DNA from: CAYHOI01 sp964358175
GTDB lineage: Bacteria > Margulisbacteria > Riflemargulisbacteria > GWF2-35-9
Direction: 5' to 3'
Assembly: GCA_964358175.1 (NCBI GenBank)
Contig: CAYHOI010000049.1
Span: 1-13,769, forward strand
Length of the DNA: 13,769 bases
Shown here: positions 1-6,422 of the stretch, piece after piece
Layout of the letters: each line of letters starts with the position of its first letter
Position numbering within the stretch: the first letter of the stretch is position 1
Translations under genes and position numbers: made by a program
Notes under the pieces: model-generated
What the model was told of the DNA's origin: nothing
What the model saw: the letters and a program-made list of their open reading frames with translations, nothing else
Database searches by the model: none

Positions 1-60
1 AAAGCCATTTTAGAGAAACTTTCAGATCTTCAACTTAAACTTATCAGAATTCGGGGCTAA
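1..60 (+). CDS. C-terminal tail of an unidentified upstream gene (partial)
   Basis: Reading frame 1 is open from the window edge to a TAA stop at 58-60 and encodes 19 residues ending LKLIRIRG. The other two forward frames stop earlier, so this is the likely end of a gene entering from the left. The tail is too short to identify. In several bacterial groups a SurA/PpiC-type gene directly follows mfd (transcription-repair coupling factor), so mfd is a possibility from context only. The next gene starts 41 nt downstream on the same strand. Confidence 0.5.
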   Translation, partial: KAILEKLSDLQLKLIRIRG

Positions 61-101
61 TCCCCCAGAAACTCATCGGTTACCCGTATAATGCAAATGC
101 T

Positions 102-1046
102 ATGAAAAGATCAGGTTTTATAATACTTTTGGGATTTTACATCTCTGCCTCGATCCTCTTCAGTGCGGCAAGCGAGACCGCTGTGACGGTAGACACTGAG
201 ACACTTTCCATTACAGAGTTTGATCAACATTTTCTCAATTCATTGGAACTTTACAAAAAAGATATGCTCCTTGGACATACGGACGACCTCGCTTTTAGTG
301 AATTGGAGAATCTTAAATATGGGATTCTCGACACATTGATTGAGGAAATGCTTTTTGCTTCAGTCGCCAAGAGAGGTCACATCACCGTCACAGAGAAGGA
401 GATCCGACAAAAGCTGATTGCTATGGAAAAAGCATTTCCCTGGCGAAAAAACTTTCTCGACGCATTAAAACGGCAACATATAGCCCTTAGCCAGCTTCGC
501 AAGCGTATTGAAACCCTTTTGGTACAAGAAAAAATCTTAAGTCAAGCCTATCCTGACCTTCAAATAGTCACCACCTACGATATCTGGGTTCACCTGAAGT
601 CAAACTCAATTACAGCCTTACCCTTCCGCTATAACATCTCTTTTGCTGTTACAGACAATCTTGCAACTCTGGAAACCTTAAAAACATCCCTGCCCTCCAC
701 CGAGAAGTTGGATCGCTCTGGGCTCAATGAAGAAATATCGTCTTTGTCTCTTTTGGTAAAGGATGAGGATCTTAAACCAGAGATTTCTGCCATACTTACT
801 CAACTGCCACTCCATGAATTCTCTGCTGTGCAGCCCTTTGGGGATCGTGATTATTTTATGGTTCGTTTAAACGAAATTAAAGGCACCCTCTCTGCTCAAT
901 TCCAGGATACTATTCTCTCGATTCGCCAAGGCATTATCGAAGAAAAAAAAGCTCGTTATGCCCGCCATTGGATAGAAAATCAACTCAACAGACAAAAAGT
1001 TACCGTAAACCCAAGGGTCTTTCCACGGTATTACAAACGAGACTAA
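102..1046 (+). CDS. SurA-like periplasmic chaperone, PPIase domain not recognisable
   Basis: A 314-residue exported protein. Residues 1-24 look like a Sec signal peptide: basic MKRS, then a hydrophobic stretch, then small residues around FSAASETA. Residues about 28-150 resemble the SurA N-terminal chaperone domain: a short 'VDTETLSITEFDQ' strand-turn, then helices with 'LIEEMLFASVAKRGHITVTE', the usual spacing of SurA/PpiC chaperone segments. Residues about 165-260 occupy the place of a parvulin PPIase domain, but I see no clear parvulin signature such as the usual His/Phe-rich motifs. A C-terminal helix follows, as in SurA. The likely role is an outer-membrane or secreted-protein folding factor in the periplasm, probably without isomerase activity. 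No good Shine-Dalgarno precedes the ATG. mazG starts 23 nt after the stop. The chaperone family is inferred from architecture rather than strong motifs. Confidence 0.65.
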   Translation: MKRSGFIILLGFYISASILFSAASETAVTVDTETLSITEFDQHFLNSLELYKKDMLLGHTDDLAFSELENLKYGILDTLIEEMLFASVAKRGHITVTEKEIRQKLIAMEKAFPWRKNFLDALKRQHIALSQLRKRIETLLVQEKILSQAYPDLQIVTTYDIWVHLKSNSITALPFRYNISFAVTDNLATLETLKTSLPSTEKLDRSGLNEEISSLSLLVKDEDLKPEISAILTQLPLHEFSAVQPFGDRDYFMVRLNEIKGTLSAQFQDTILSIRQGIIEEKKARYARHWIENQLNRQKVTVNPRVFPRYYKRD

Positions 1047-1069
1047 AGAATGGTACACTAACCTCACCG

Positions 1070-1861
1070 ATGTCGGATTATCTGACCACTTATCAGGAAT
1101 TAACGGATGTCGTTAAGAAATTACTCTCTCCAGAGGGATGTCCCTGGGATAGAGAACAAACCCATGAATCCCTCAAACACTATTTAATTGAGGAAGCCTA
1201 TGAGCTTGTGGAGGCTATCGAGGAAAATGATGACAAGAAAATAGAAGAGGAGCTTGGAGATCTTCTTTTTCACGTCGTCATACATTCTGCGATTGCTGAG
1301 AAGAACAAGCGATTTGATTTGGAAACGGTTACAAGCAGGATTACCGAAAAGATGATTCGTCGCCACCCACATGTATTTGGAGATCACAAGGTGAACAGCG
1401 TCGAGGACGTGTGGCGCAATTGGGATCATATTAAGCGGTTGGAAAAGAAAGACAAAAATGAAACGGCACTCACTGCTGTTCCGAGAAATCTCCCTGCACT
1501 ATTGCGAGCTGAGAAGATTCAAAAGCGAGCTGCTCGAAGTGGCTTTGACTGGGACCATATTGCGCCCGTGTGGGAGAAGGTTGAAGAGGAAATTGTTGAA
1601 CTCAAAGAAGCTATCAATACGACGGATAAATCACAGATCAGAAATGAATTGGGAGATTTGCTGTTTTCTGTCGTCAATCTTGCCCGTAAACTCGATGTCG
1701 ATCCTGAAGAAGCGTTGCATTATGCCAATCAGAAGTTTATTAAACGGTTCTCTTCTGTAGAGGACTCCATTCAAGCCACAGGGCAAACACTTGCAGACAC
1801 TTCAGCGCAAGAGATAGATAGGCGTTGGCAACAGGCGAAACAGCAGGAAAGGCAAATTTAG
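1070..1861 (+). CDS. mazG: Nucleoside triphosphate pyrophosphohydrolase MazG
   Basis: This cytoplasmic enzyme hydrolyses (d)NTPs to NMP and pyrophosphate, acting in house-cleaning and (p)ppGpp-related stress control. The protein has 263 residues, the same length as E. coli MazG, and two tandem MazG domains. Domain 1 carries CPWDREQTHESL (24-35), EEAYE (41-45) and EELGDLL (60-66). Domain 2 carries EExxE (173-177) and ELGDLL (193-198). The family-typical segments RRHPHVFGD, LPALLRAEKIQKRA and GFDW are all present. The frame is open upstream to an ATG at 968, but that start would overlap the preceding gene by 79 nt and add 34 residues unlike the family. ATG 1070 gives the canonical N-terminus, so I chose it. 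The gene ends 15 nt from the convergent glmM; no terminator hairpin is visible in the gap. Confidence 0.93.
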   Translation: MSDYLTTYQELTDVVKKLLSPEGCPWDREQTHESLKHYLIEEAYELVEAIEENDDKKIEEELGDLLFHVVIHSAIAEKNKRFDLETVTSRITEKMIRRHPHVFGDHKVNSVEDVWRNWDHIKRLEKKDKNETALTAVPRNLPALLRAEKIQKRAARSGFDWDHIAPVWEKVEEEIVELKEAINTTDKSQIRNELGDLLFSVVNLARKLDVDPEEALHYANQKFIKRFSSVEDSIQATGQTLADTSAQEIDRRWQQAKQQERQI

Positions 1862-1876
1862 GCTCCGTTGAGTACG

Positions 1877-3274
1877 TCAGTAAACGCTCTCCACAAGCCT
1901 CTGGGCTTCGGCCAGCGTTTTAGCCTCCGCGAAGTATCGTACAATAGGTTCGGTGTTGGAGGGGCGTACGTGAAGCCAGCCATCTTTCAGAATGACTTTG
2001 ACCCCATCCGTTTCATCGATTTTCTCTCCCGAATAGGCTGCCTTGGTGCGATCAAGAATAGGCTGGATCTCTGCGTTTGAATTCAGGTCACGCTTCTTTT
2101 TGACCACATGGTAAGTGGGGATCTGTGCCACAAGTTGAGAAACCGAAAGTTTCGTCTTCGCCATATATTCCAGCATAAACGCAATGCCGGCAAAGGAATC
2201 TCGGCCGTATCCAATGGAGGGGATGATCACTCCCCCATTTCCCTCGCCCCCAATAATAGAATCGTTCTCCATCAGGGCCTTGGAAACATTGACCTCGCCG
2301 ATTTTTGTATGAATAATGAGTGCACCATACTGATTCGCAACATCATCAAAGGCACGCGTGGTGGAAAGATTGGTCGCCACGACCTTCCCTACGGGATTCG
2401 GATGGTTTTCAAGCAGATATTTCATCGTAAGCACAAGCGTATAATCTTCACCGATAGGCTGTCCCTTTTCATTCACGATAGCCAATCGATCCGCGTCGGC
2501 ATCTTGAGCAAAGCCAATGTCAGCTTTGTGGTGCTTTACCGCCTGGATAAGATCCCCAAGATTCTGGGGGAGCGGTTCAGGCTCACGTGTAAACTTTCCA
2601 TCAGGTTTTTCGTTGATCAGAATCGCGTTGAGCCCCAGCAGTCTAAAAAGAAGTGGATTCATCACTGCACCGGCTCCGTTACAGCAATCGACAACCACTT
2701 TCAACTTCGCGGCTTTTACAAGGCTCGTGTCAATCTGATGAAGAATGCGATCTAGGTGAATCTGATGCGCTCCTTCAAAGCAGGAAAGTGTTCCAATGCT
2801 ATGTATATTTGCATAGGCAATGCCTGAGGCCCTTACCAACTCTTCTGTCGTGATACTCTGATGTTTAGCCTCTTGCAGCGTGTCATATCGTTTAAACATG
2901 CCGAGCATCTCTGTTTCATCAAAAAAAACACCCTGAGAAGAGATGAACTTCAGTCCATTCCAGACAATAGGATTATGGGAGGCCGTGATCATGATACCCC
3001 CGTCCGCCTGAAGATGTCGTACCATGAGCTGAACCGTCGGCGTTGCGACAACACCGATATCAATGATCTCACATCCTGTAGCCAGCAACCCGGAAATAAC
3101 AGCGTGTTTAATGGGAGACGTGCTGAGACGAGTTTCAGTCCCAAGAACCACTTTTTTGCCACCTAAAACGGTGCCAAAAAGCTCTGCAAAATCTAGAGCA
3201 GTTGAGGGCAGAAGCGATTCGGAAAACTTACCCCTAATCCCTGCAACTGTAATTTTTAAGGATGTGTTACTCAA
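1877..3274 (-). CDS. glmM: Phosphoglucosamine mutase / phosphomannomutase family enzyme (GlmM-like)
   Basis: An alpha-D-phosphohexomutase of 465 residues. It interconverts 6-phospho and 1-phospho sugars, probably glucosamine-6-P to glucosamine-1-P on the way to UDP-GlcNAc for peptidoglycan and LPS. All four family signatures are visible: the N-terminal AGIRGKF (11-17), the phosphoserine loop TASHNP with catalytic S99, the Mg-binding DADADR (D258, D260, D262), the sugar-binding GEGNGG (343-348) and the phosphate-binding RPSNTEP (437-443). The GEGNGG form is usual in archaeal/Bacteroidetes-like GlmM and PMM/PGM enzymes, whereas E. coli-type GlmM has GEQSGH. Substrate preference is therefore not certain. 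The start codon is TTG. It overlaps the rnfG stop by 8 nt, with GGAG seven nt upstream; no ATG or GTG lies before the AGIRG motif. It is last in the run and probably translationally coupled to rnfG. Confidence 0.85.
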   Translation of the reverse strand: MSNTSLKITVAGIRGKFSESLLPSTALDFAELFGTVLGGKKVVLGTETRLSTSPIKHAVISGLLATGCEIIDIGVVATPTVQLMVRHLQADGGIMITASHNPIVWNGLKFISSQGVFFDETEMLGMFKRYDTLQEAKHQSITTEELVRASGIAYANIHSIGTLSCFEGAHQIHLDRILHQIDTSLVKAAKLKVVVDCCNGAGAVMNPLLFRLLGLNAILINEKPDGKFTREPEPLPQNLGDLIQAVKHHKADIGFAQDADADRLAIVNEKGQPIGEDYTLVLTMKYLLENHPNPVGKVVATNLSTTRAFDDVANQYGALIIHTKIGEVNVSKALMENDSIIGGEGNGGVIIPSIGYGRDSFAGIAFMLEYMAKTKLSVSQLVAQIPTYHVVKKKRDLNSNAEIQPILDRTKAAYSGEKIDETDGVKVILKDGWLHVRPSNTEPIVRYFAEAKTLAEAQRLVESVY

Positions 3275-3836
3275 TAATATGCTCCAACCTTCGGTAGACC
3301 CTTACCGCCCGATGAACTCCCTCGCAAATACCCTTTGAAACGAGAGGTGCATCAGGTAATGCTACTATATCTTCTCCCGGTTTAAAAGGATCAAAAACAT
3401 GTTTTCCCCTGAATTGGCCAAGAAACGAAAATTCCCGACCCGTCATCGGTTCAGATCGGGTGACCAAAGCGCCTATCCCCTGCGCTTCGGAATGAGCGAC
3501 AAGATATACACCCGTTACCGTATTCCCAGAAAACCCAACCAACAGGGTAAGCGGGCCCATGGCACCTTGTCCGATTGTAGTTATAGAATAACCAATAAAC
3601 TTCTTCTTAGCATCCAGAACCCGAATGACGCTTTGATGCGTTAGGGGTAATTTCGCGACTAGCCCATTGTAAATCGCTGCCTTGGGCATGACTAATCGAA
3701 TTTGTGCAATCAAGTCCAGTCGATTTCGATACTCCACATAGGGTTGGCTCAGAAGATGAACGAACAATAAGAAACCTGCGCAAATAAGCGAGATTTTTGC
3801 AGTATAGCGAACAAGTTCTTTGGTGCTTTCGTTCAT
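3267..3836 (-). CDS. rnfG: RnfG/NqrC-like electron transport subunit lacking the FMN-attachment threonine
   Basis: A 189-residue protein with one N-terminal membrane anchor (about 14-33) and a periplasmic domain. Known RnfG/NqrC carry FMN linked by a phosphoester bond to the Thr of an SGAT/TGAT motif followed by SSKAV. The family frame is visible here: IGYSITTIGQGAMGPLTLLVG (81-101), HSEAQGIG (115-122) where the family has HxETPGLG, FLGQFRGK (138-145), and C-terminal LVSKGICEGVHRAV. At the flavin site the protein reads LPDAPLVSKG (160-169), so Pro164 aligns with the FMN-bearing Thr and no Thr replaces it. The family call comes from these motifs plus position after rnfD. It overlaps rnfD by ATGA (4 nt) and glmM by 8 nt. 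It is slightly shorter than most RnfG. Covalent FMN is unlikely, so the function is probably altered. Confidence 0.72.
   Translation of the reverse strand: MNESTKELVRYTAKISLICAGFLLFVHLLSQPYVEYRNRLDLIAQIRLVMPKAAIYNGLVAKLPLTHQSVIRVLDAKKKFIGYSITTIGQGAMGPLTLLVGFSGNTVTGVYLVAHSEAQGIGALVTRSEPMTGREFSFLGQFRGKHVFDPFKPGEDIVALPDAPLVSKGICEGVHRAVRVYRRLEHIIE
3282..3285 (-). promoter_or_regulatory. Shine-Dalgarno GGAG that fixes the TTG start of glmM
   Basis: On the minus strand GGAG lies 7 nt before TTG (3274-3272), inside the last codons of rnfG. With no other usable start before the conserved N-terminal motif of the mutase, it supports the TTG start and coupling to rnfG. Confidence 0.6.
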
Positions 3837-4747
3837 TCCGCATTCACCCTTGGAAACAATACATCATAAAGATACATGTGCAGTCGGATCCCCACTTGAT
3901 CCAACACAGGCACGAACCCATTCATGAGCACGATACTATAGACGATACCCTCGCTTGCGCTACTGAACAATCGAATACTCATTACCAAAACACCAATAAG
4001 CATTCCGTAGAGTAGTCGCCCCATCTTGGTAACGGGTGAGGTCACATAATCTGTCATCATAAAGAAGGCACCCAGAATCACACCCCCCGTCATCAGATGA
4101 AAAAAAGGATCTTGCTTAGCGACAAGGGAAAACAGGAATACTGTTCCCAGAAAGCTTGTGGGTATTTTCCAATCAATGATCCCCTTCCTAAACAAATAGA
4201 ACACTCCGATGAGAAGTGCCAAGGAAGAAGTTTCCCCAATATTTCCTGGTAATCCCCCAAAGAACAACTGTGCATGATTGACTAAAACGGGGGTCACATT
4301 CCCGGGCACAAGACCATTGCCGCTGCCTTGTGAGGTCAACAGAGCTGGGAAGGCCACAGTCAAGAACAATCGTCCCGTGAGCGCAGGGTTAAACAGATTA
4401 TAGCCAAGGCCACCAAAAGCATGCTTGGTCACGACGATTGCAACAAATGCAGAAAGAATAATCATCCAGATCGGAAGGACCGGCGGAAGCACCAGAGCAA
4501 GCAATAATCCTGTCAGAGCTGCTGAACCATCAAGAATAGTCAATGGTTCACGGCGGAGCCGATTCACGCACGCCTCCAGCCCAACGCAAGTTGCCACTGA
4601 AGTGAATACTACAACCAGAGCAGGTACTCCAAACCGCAGAATCCCAAAGAGTGTCGCTGGTAGAAGAGCAAGAAGGACTTGATAGAGGATGAGCGAAACA
4701 TCTTGTTCGTTATGGATGTGTGGAGCAGGGGCGACTTGAAGCTTCAT
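3833..4747 (-). CDS. rnfD: RnfD/NqrB-like integral membrane subunit with altered flavin motif
   Basis: A 304-residue polytopic inner-membrane protein of the ion-translocating Rnf/Nqr family. Family motifs: LDGSAALTGLLLALVLPP (72-89), the TKHAFGGLGYNLFNPALTGR segment (107-126) and LPGNIGETSSLALLIG (166-181). There are hydrophobic helices throughout and a late MMTDYVTSPVTKMGRLLYG segment (230-248). In known RnfD, FMN is attached at Thr of an SGATPL-type motif between GRxFL and GxxPGxIGE. Here that place reads PGNVTPVL (148-155): the Thr-Pro pair survives (T152) but SGA is lost and the spacing differs. A GTG at 4759 would add four residues. However, the ATG at 4747 forms an ATGA overlap with the rnfC stop and has GGAAG five nt upstream, so I chose it. 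Family membership is firm; flavinylation is doubtful. Confidence 0.88.
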   Translation of the reverse strand: MKLQVAPAPHIHNEQDVSLILYQVLLALLPATLFGILRFGVPALVVVFTSVATCVGLEACVNRLRREPLTILDGSAALTGLLLALVLPPVLPIWMIILSAFVAIVVTKHAFGGLGYNLFNPALTGRLFLTVAFPALLTSQGSGNGLVPGNVTPVLVNHAQLFFGGLPGNIGETSSLALLIGVFYLFRKGIIDWKIPTSFLGTVFLFSLVAKQDPFFHLMTGGVILGAFFMMTDYVTSPVTKMGRLLYGMLIGVLVMSIRLFSSASEGIVYSIVLMNGFVPVLDQVGIRLHMYLYDVLFPRVNAE

Positions 4748-5931
4748 GCTTGCTTCCACTTTCTGATTCGATCCACCAGCCGAATATTGCTGGGACAGTG
4801 ATAGCTACAGAGACCGCATTCGACACACTCTTGTGCTTGTAGCCCATTTTGGGCAGCAAATATGGGCATAATGTACACAGGACACCGATCAACACATCTG
4901 GCGCATCGGATACAGTGTTGCTCTGGAAGGTTCAAATGGGATAACACCAAAACAGCATTAGTCTCTTTAGTCACAGGCACATCCAAGCTCGTTTGTGAAA
5001 CTCCGGTCATGGCTCCTCCCATAATAACTCGAAGCTGCGCTGGCATTTTGGCGTTTTGAGAAATGAGCTCCCCCAAAAGGGTCTTGATTGGAGTTCCTAT
5101 CCGAACACGCAGGTTCAGTTTTTTCTCAAGAAGAGAGCCACTAAGCGTTACAAACCGGCTCACAAAGGGAAGCCCCGTGCTCATCGATAGCCCCACTTGT
5201 GCCAGCGTTGAGATTTCGACAACCAGAACTCCCACATCGATGGGCCGCTGACGAGTACGTTTATGCGTAATTTGGTTTACCAGGGCGCAATCTGCCCCTT
5301 TTGGATAGGTTTTTTTCAAGGGAACAACACGTACATTGGAGTATTTGAGAGCATAGTTGCGAAGGGCAATAACAGCGTCAGAACGGCTTTCATCGACGGC
5401 AATGTCTACCCATTTTGGATTCATCAGCCGCATAGCCACTTCAAGGCCTGTAAAAATCGCGCGAGTATTCTCGATGATCTGCCGGTGATCTGCCGACAAA
5501 AAAGGTTCGCCTTCAGTGGCATTGATAATGAGCTCCTCAACGGGATGCCCAGGATCATCCAAACCCGGTATTCCTGCCGAGTAAATTCTTTGGCGCAAAT
5601 CTACCACAGAGGCGTCTCGAAGAGACCCTTTGAAACTAGAAAAGGGAAGCGCATGGTATCGCGAGTCATTTCGAATCGTAATCATCGTGGAGAAACCTCC
5701 ACTCGAATTCTGAATGGGTTTCAAGTCGGTGACAACCCCGGAAACGCTTGAATGAAGAGGGGCAATAAGGTTGCCACTCCCATTGGCAATACATTGCCCG
5801 ACTTTAACATTGTCCCCCCTTTCTACAAGGGGCACTACCTCCAGAGAAGGTGGTAATGGAAAGTACAGTTCCTCAGCCTCTGGGCATTCCCTTGTGGGGA
5901 CAAGTGCCGTGATCGCTTTGGGGTCAATCAT
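4744..5931 (-). CDS. rnfC: RnfC-like iron-sulfur subunit lacking the glycine-rich FMN/NADH loop
   Basis: A 395-residue peripheral subunit. In known Rnf complexes RnfC is the NADH/FMN-facing end. Residues 20-90 form the N-terminal barrel-like domain (LPPSLEVVPLVERGDNVKVG). The RnfC core follows: NATEGEPFLSADHR (137-150), VTLSG, NLRVRIGTPIKTLL (273-286), VIMGGAMTG (302-310) and LDVPVTKETNAVLVL (316-330). Two complete 4Fe-4S motifs close the protein: C340/C343/C346/C350 and C369/C372/C375/C379. Odd points: where RnfC normally has GLGGAGFPTxxKL, this protein has the shortened GLDDPGHPVEE (123-133). The usual NGAECEPY reads NATEGEPF, and the YPxGGEKQL stretch reads YPKGADCAL (209-217). The frame is open upstream to 6114, but ATG 5931 follows GGA by 6 nt, overlaps the rnfE stop by 8 nt, and removes residues unlike the family. 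Iron-sulfur binding looks intact; NADH/FMN binding looks lost. Confidence 0.85.
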   Translation of the reverse strand: MIDPKAITALVPTRECPEAEELYFPLPPSLEVVPLVERGDNVKVGQCIANGSGNLIAPLHSSVSGVVTDLKPIQNSSGGFSTMITIRNDSRYHALPFSSFKGSLRDASVVDLRQRIYSAGIPGLDDPGHPVEELIINATEGEPFLSADHRQIIENTRAIFTGLEVAMRLMNPKWVDIAVDESRSDAVIALRNYALKYSNVRVVPLKKTYPKGADCALVNQITHKRTRQRPIDVGVLVVEISTLAQVGLSMSTGLPFVSRFVTLSGSLLEKKLNLRVRIGTPIKTLLGELISQNAKMPAQLRVIMGGAMTGVSQTSLDVPVTKETNAVLVLSHLNLPEQHCIRCARCVDRCPVYIMPIFAAQNGLQAQECVECGLCSYHCPSNIRLVDRIRKWKQA

Positions 5932-6415
5932 GCTGGGTCCAGTGTTTCTGAAGCACAAGTAGCCCCCCAATGACCATGAAAGCACCGGCTGGTTGGAGAA
6001 AAACGCGCATAGAAACCTCAAAAAGCGGTAATGCAAAAAGTGTTCCGTTCCCCAGGAGCTCACGGATTGATCCGACGACCATGAGGATCCCCATAAACAA
6101 CAATCCCCCTTCAAGAGCCTGTTTCAAGGAACAACGGGTCTCCTCCATAAGAACACAGCTCACCCCCACCAACGGAAGGTATATCCCCAAAGCATTGTTT
6201 AAAGGTGGGTAGGTAATAGCGAATATCATTTGTACCAGTGCCACCCAAGACGAAATAACCAAAACACGTGTAAACAGATTCAGTGGCAGGGGAATCCCTT
6301 TAAGAAAAGAAAGCACTACCCAAGAGCCAGTAAACACTCCGAGAGTTGCAAGCCCAATTCCAAAGGAGGTAAACAGGGAGGTGGTAACCGCGAGAGCTGG
6401 ACACAGCACGTTCAT
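5924..6415 (-). CDS. rnfE: RnfE/NqrD-like integral membrane subunit, short N-terminus
   Basis: A 163-residue hydrophobic membrane protein. The LCPALAVTTS signature at its very start, GIYLPLVGVSC (77-87) and LMVVGSIRELLGNGTLFAL (111-129) place it with RnfE/NqrD rather than RnfA/NqrE. The two Cys that hold the intramembrane iron-sulfur site in this family are both present (C5 and C87). About five and a half membrane helices can be traced. Known RnfE has roughly 20 more residues, a half-helix before LCP, which the ATG at 6415 omits. No Shine-Dalgarno precedes this ATG. An in-frame GTG at 6472 with AAGGAG nine nt upstream would give 182 residues and the usual distance to LCP. The added residues are polar, however, and overlap the bactofilin by 50 nt. 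The start is therefore open. The partner gene rnfA is not in the window. Confidence 0.78.
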   Translation of the reverse strand: MNVLCPALAVTTSLFTSFGIGLATLGVFTGSWVVLSFLKGIPLPLNLFTRVLVISSWVALVQMIFAITYPPLNNALGIYLPLVGVSCVLMEETRCSLKQALEGGLLFMGILMVVGSIRELLGNGTLFALPLFEVSMRVFLQPAGAFMVIGGLLVLQKHWTQHD

Positions 6416-6422
6416 GGGTTGT

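Noticed and set aside
91..105. Tiny ATG-CAA-ATG-CTA-TGA frame overlapping the SurA-like start, with TATAAT at 87-92
   Set aside because: Four codons only, no ribosome site, and no -35 at a suitable distance; probably chance.
968..1069. Upstream extension of mazG
   Set aside because: It overlaps the SurA-like gene and adds residues absent from the family; ATG 1070 gives the canonical 263-residue MazG.
1862..1876. Terminator between convergent mazG and glmM
   Set aside because: The 15-nt gap has no hairpin or T-run on either strand.
2108..2755. 215-codon plus-strand open frame opposite glmM
   Set aside because: It lies wholly antisense to a well-conserved mutase, and its peptide has no family features; it is a shadow of the glmM codons.
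5263..5751. 162-codon plus-strand open frame opposite rnfC
   Set aside because: Antisense to conserved RnfC coding sequence, with no domain features and no ribosome site.
5932..6114. 61-residue N-terminal extension of the rnfC frame
   Set aside because: It overlaps rnfE in another frame and is Trp/Ser/Cys-rich, unlike RnfC. The ATG at 5931 has a ribosome site and a coupling overlap.
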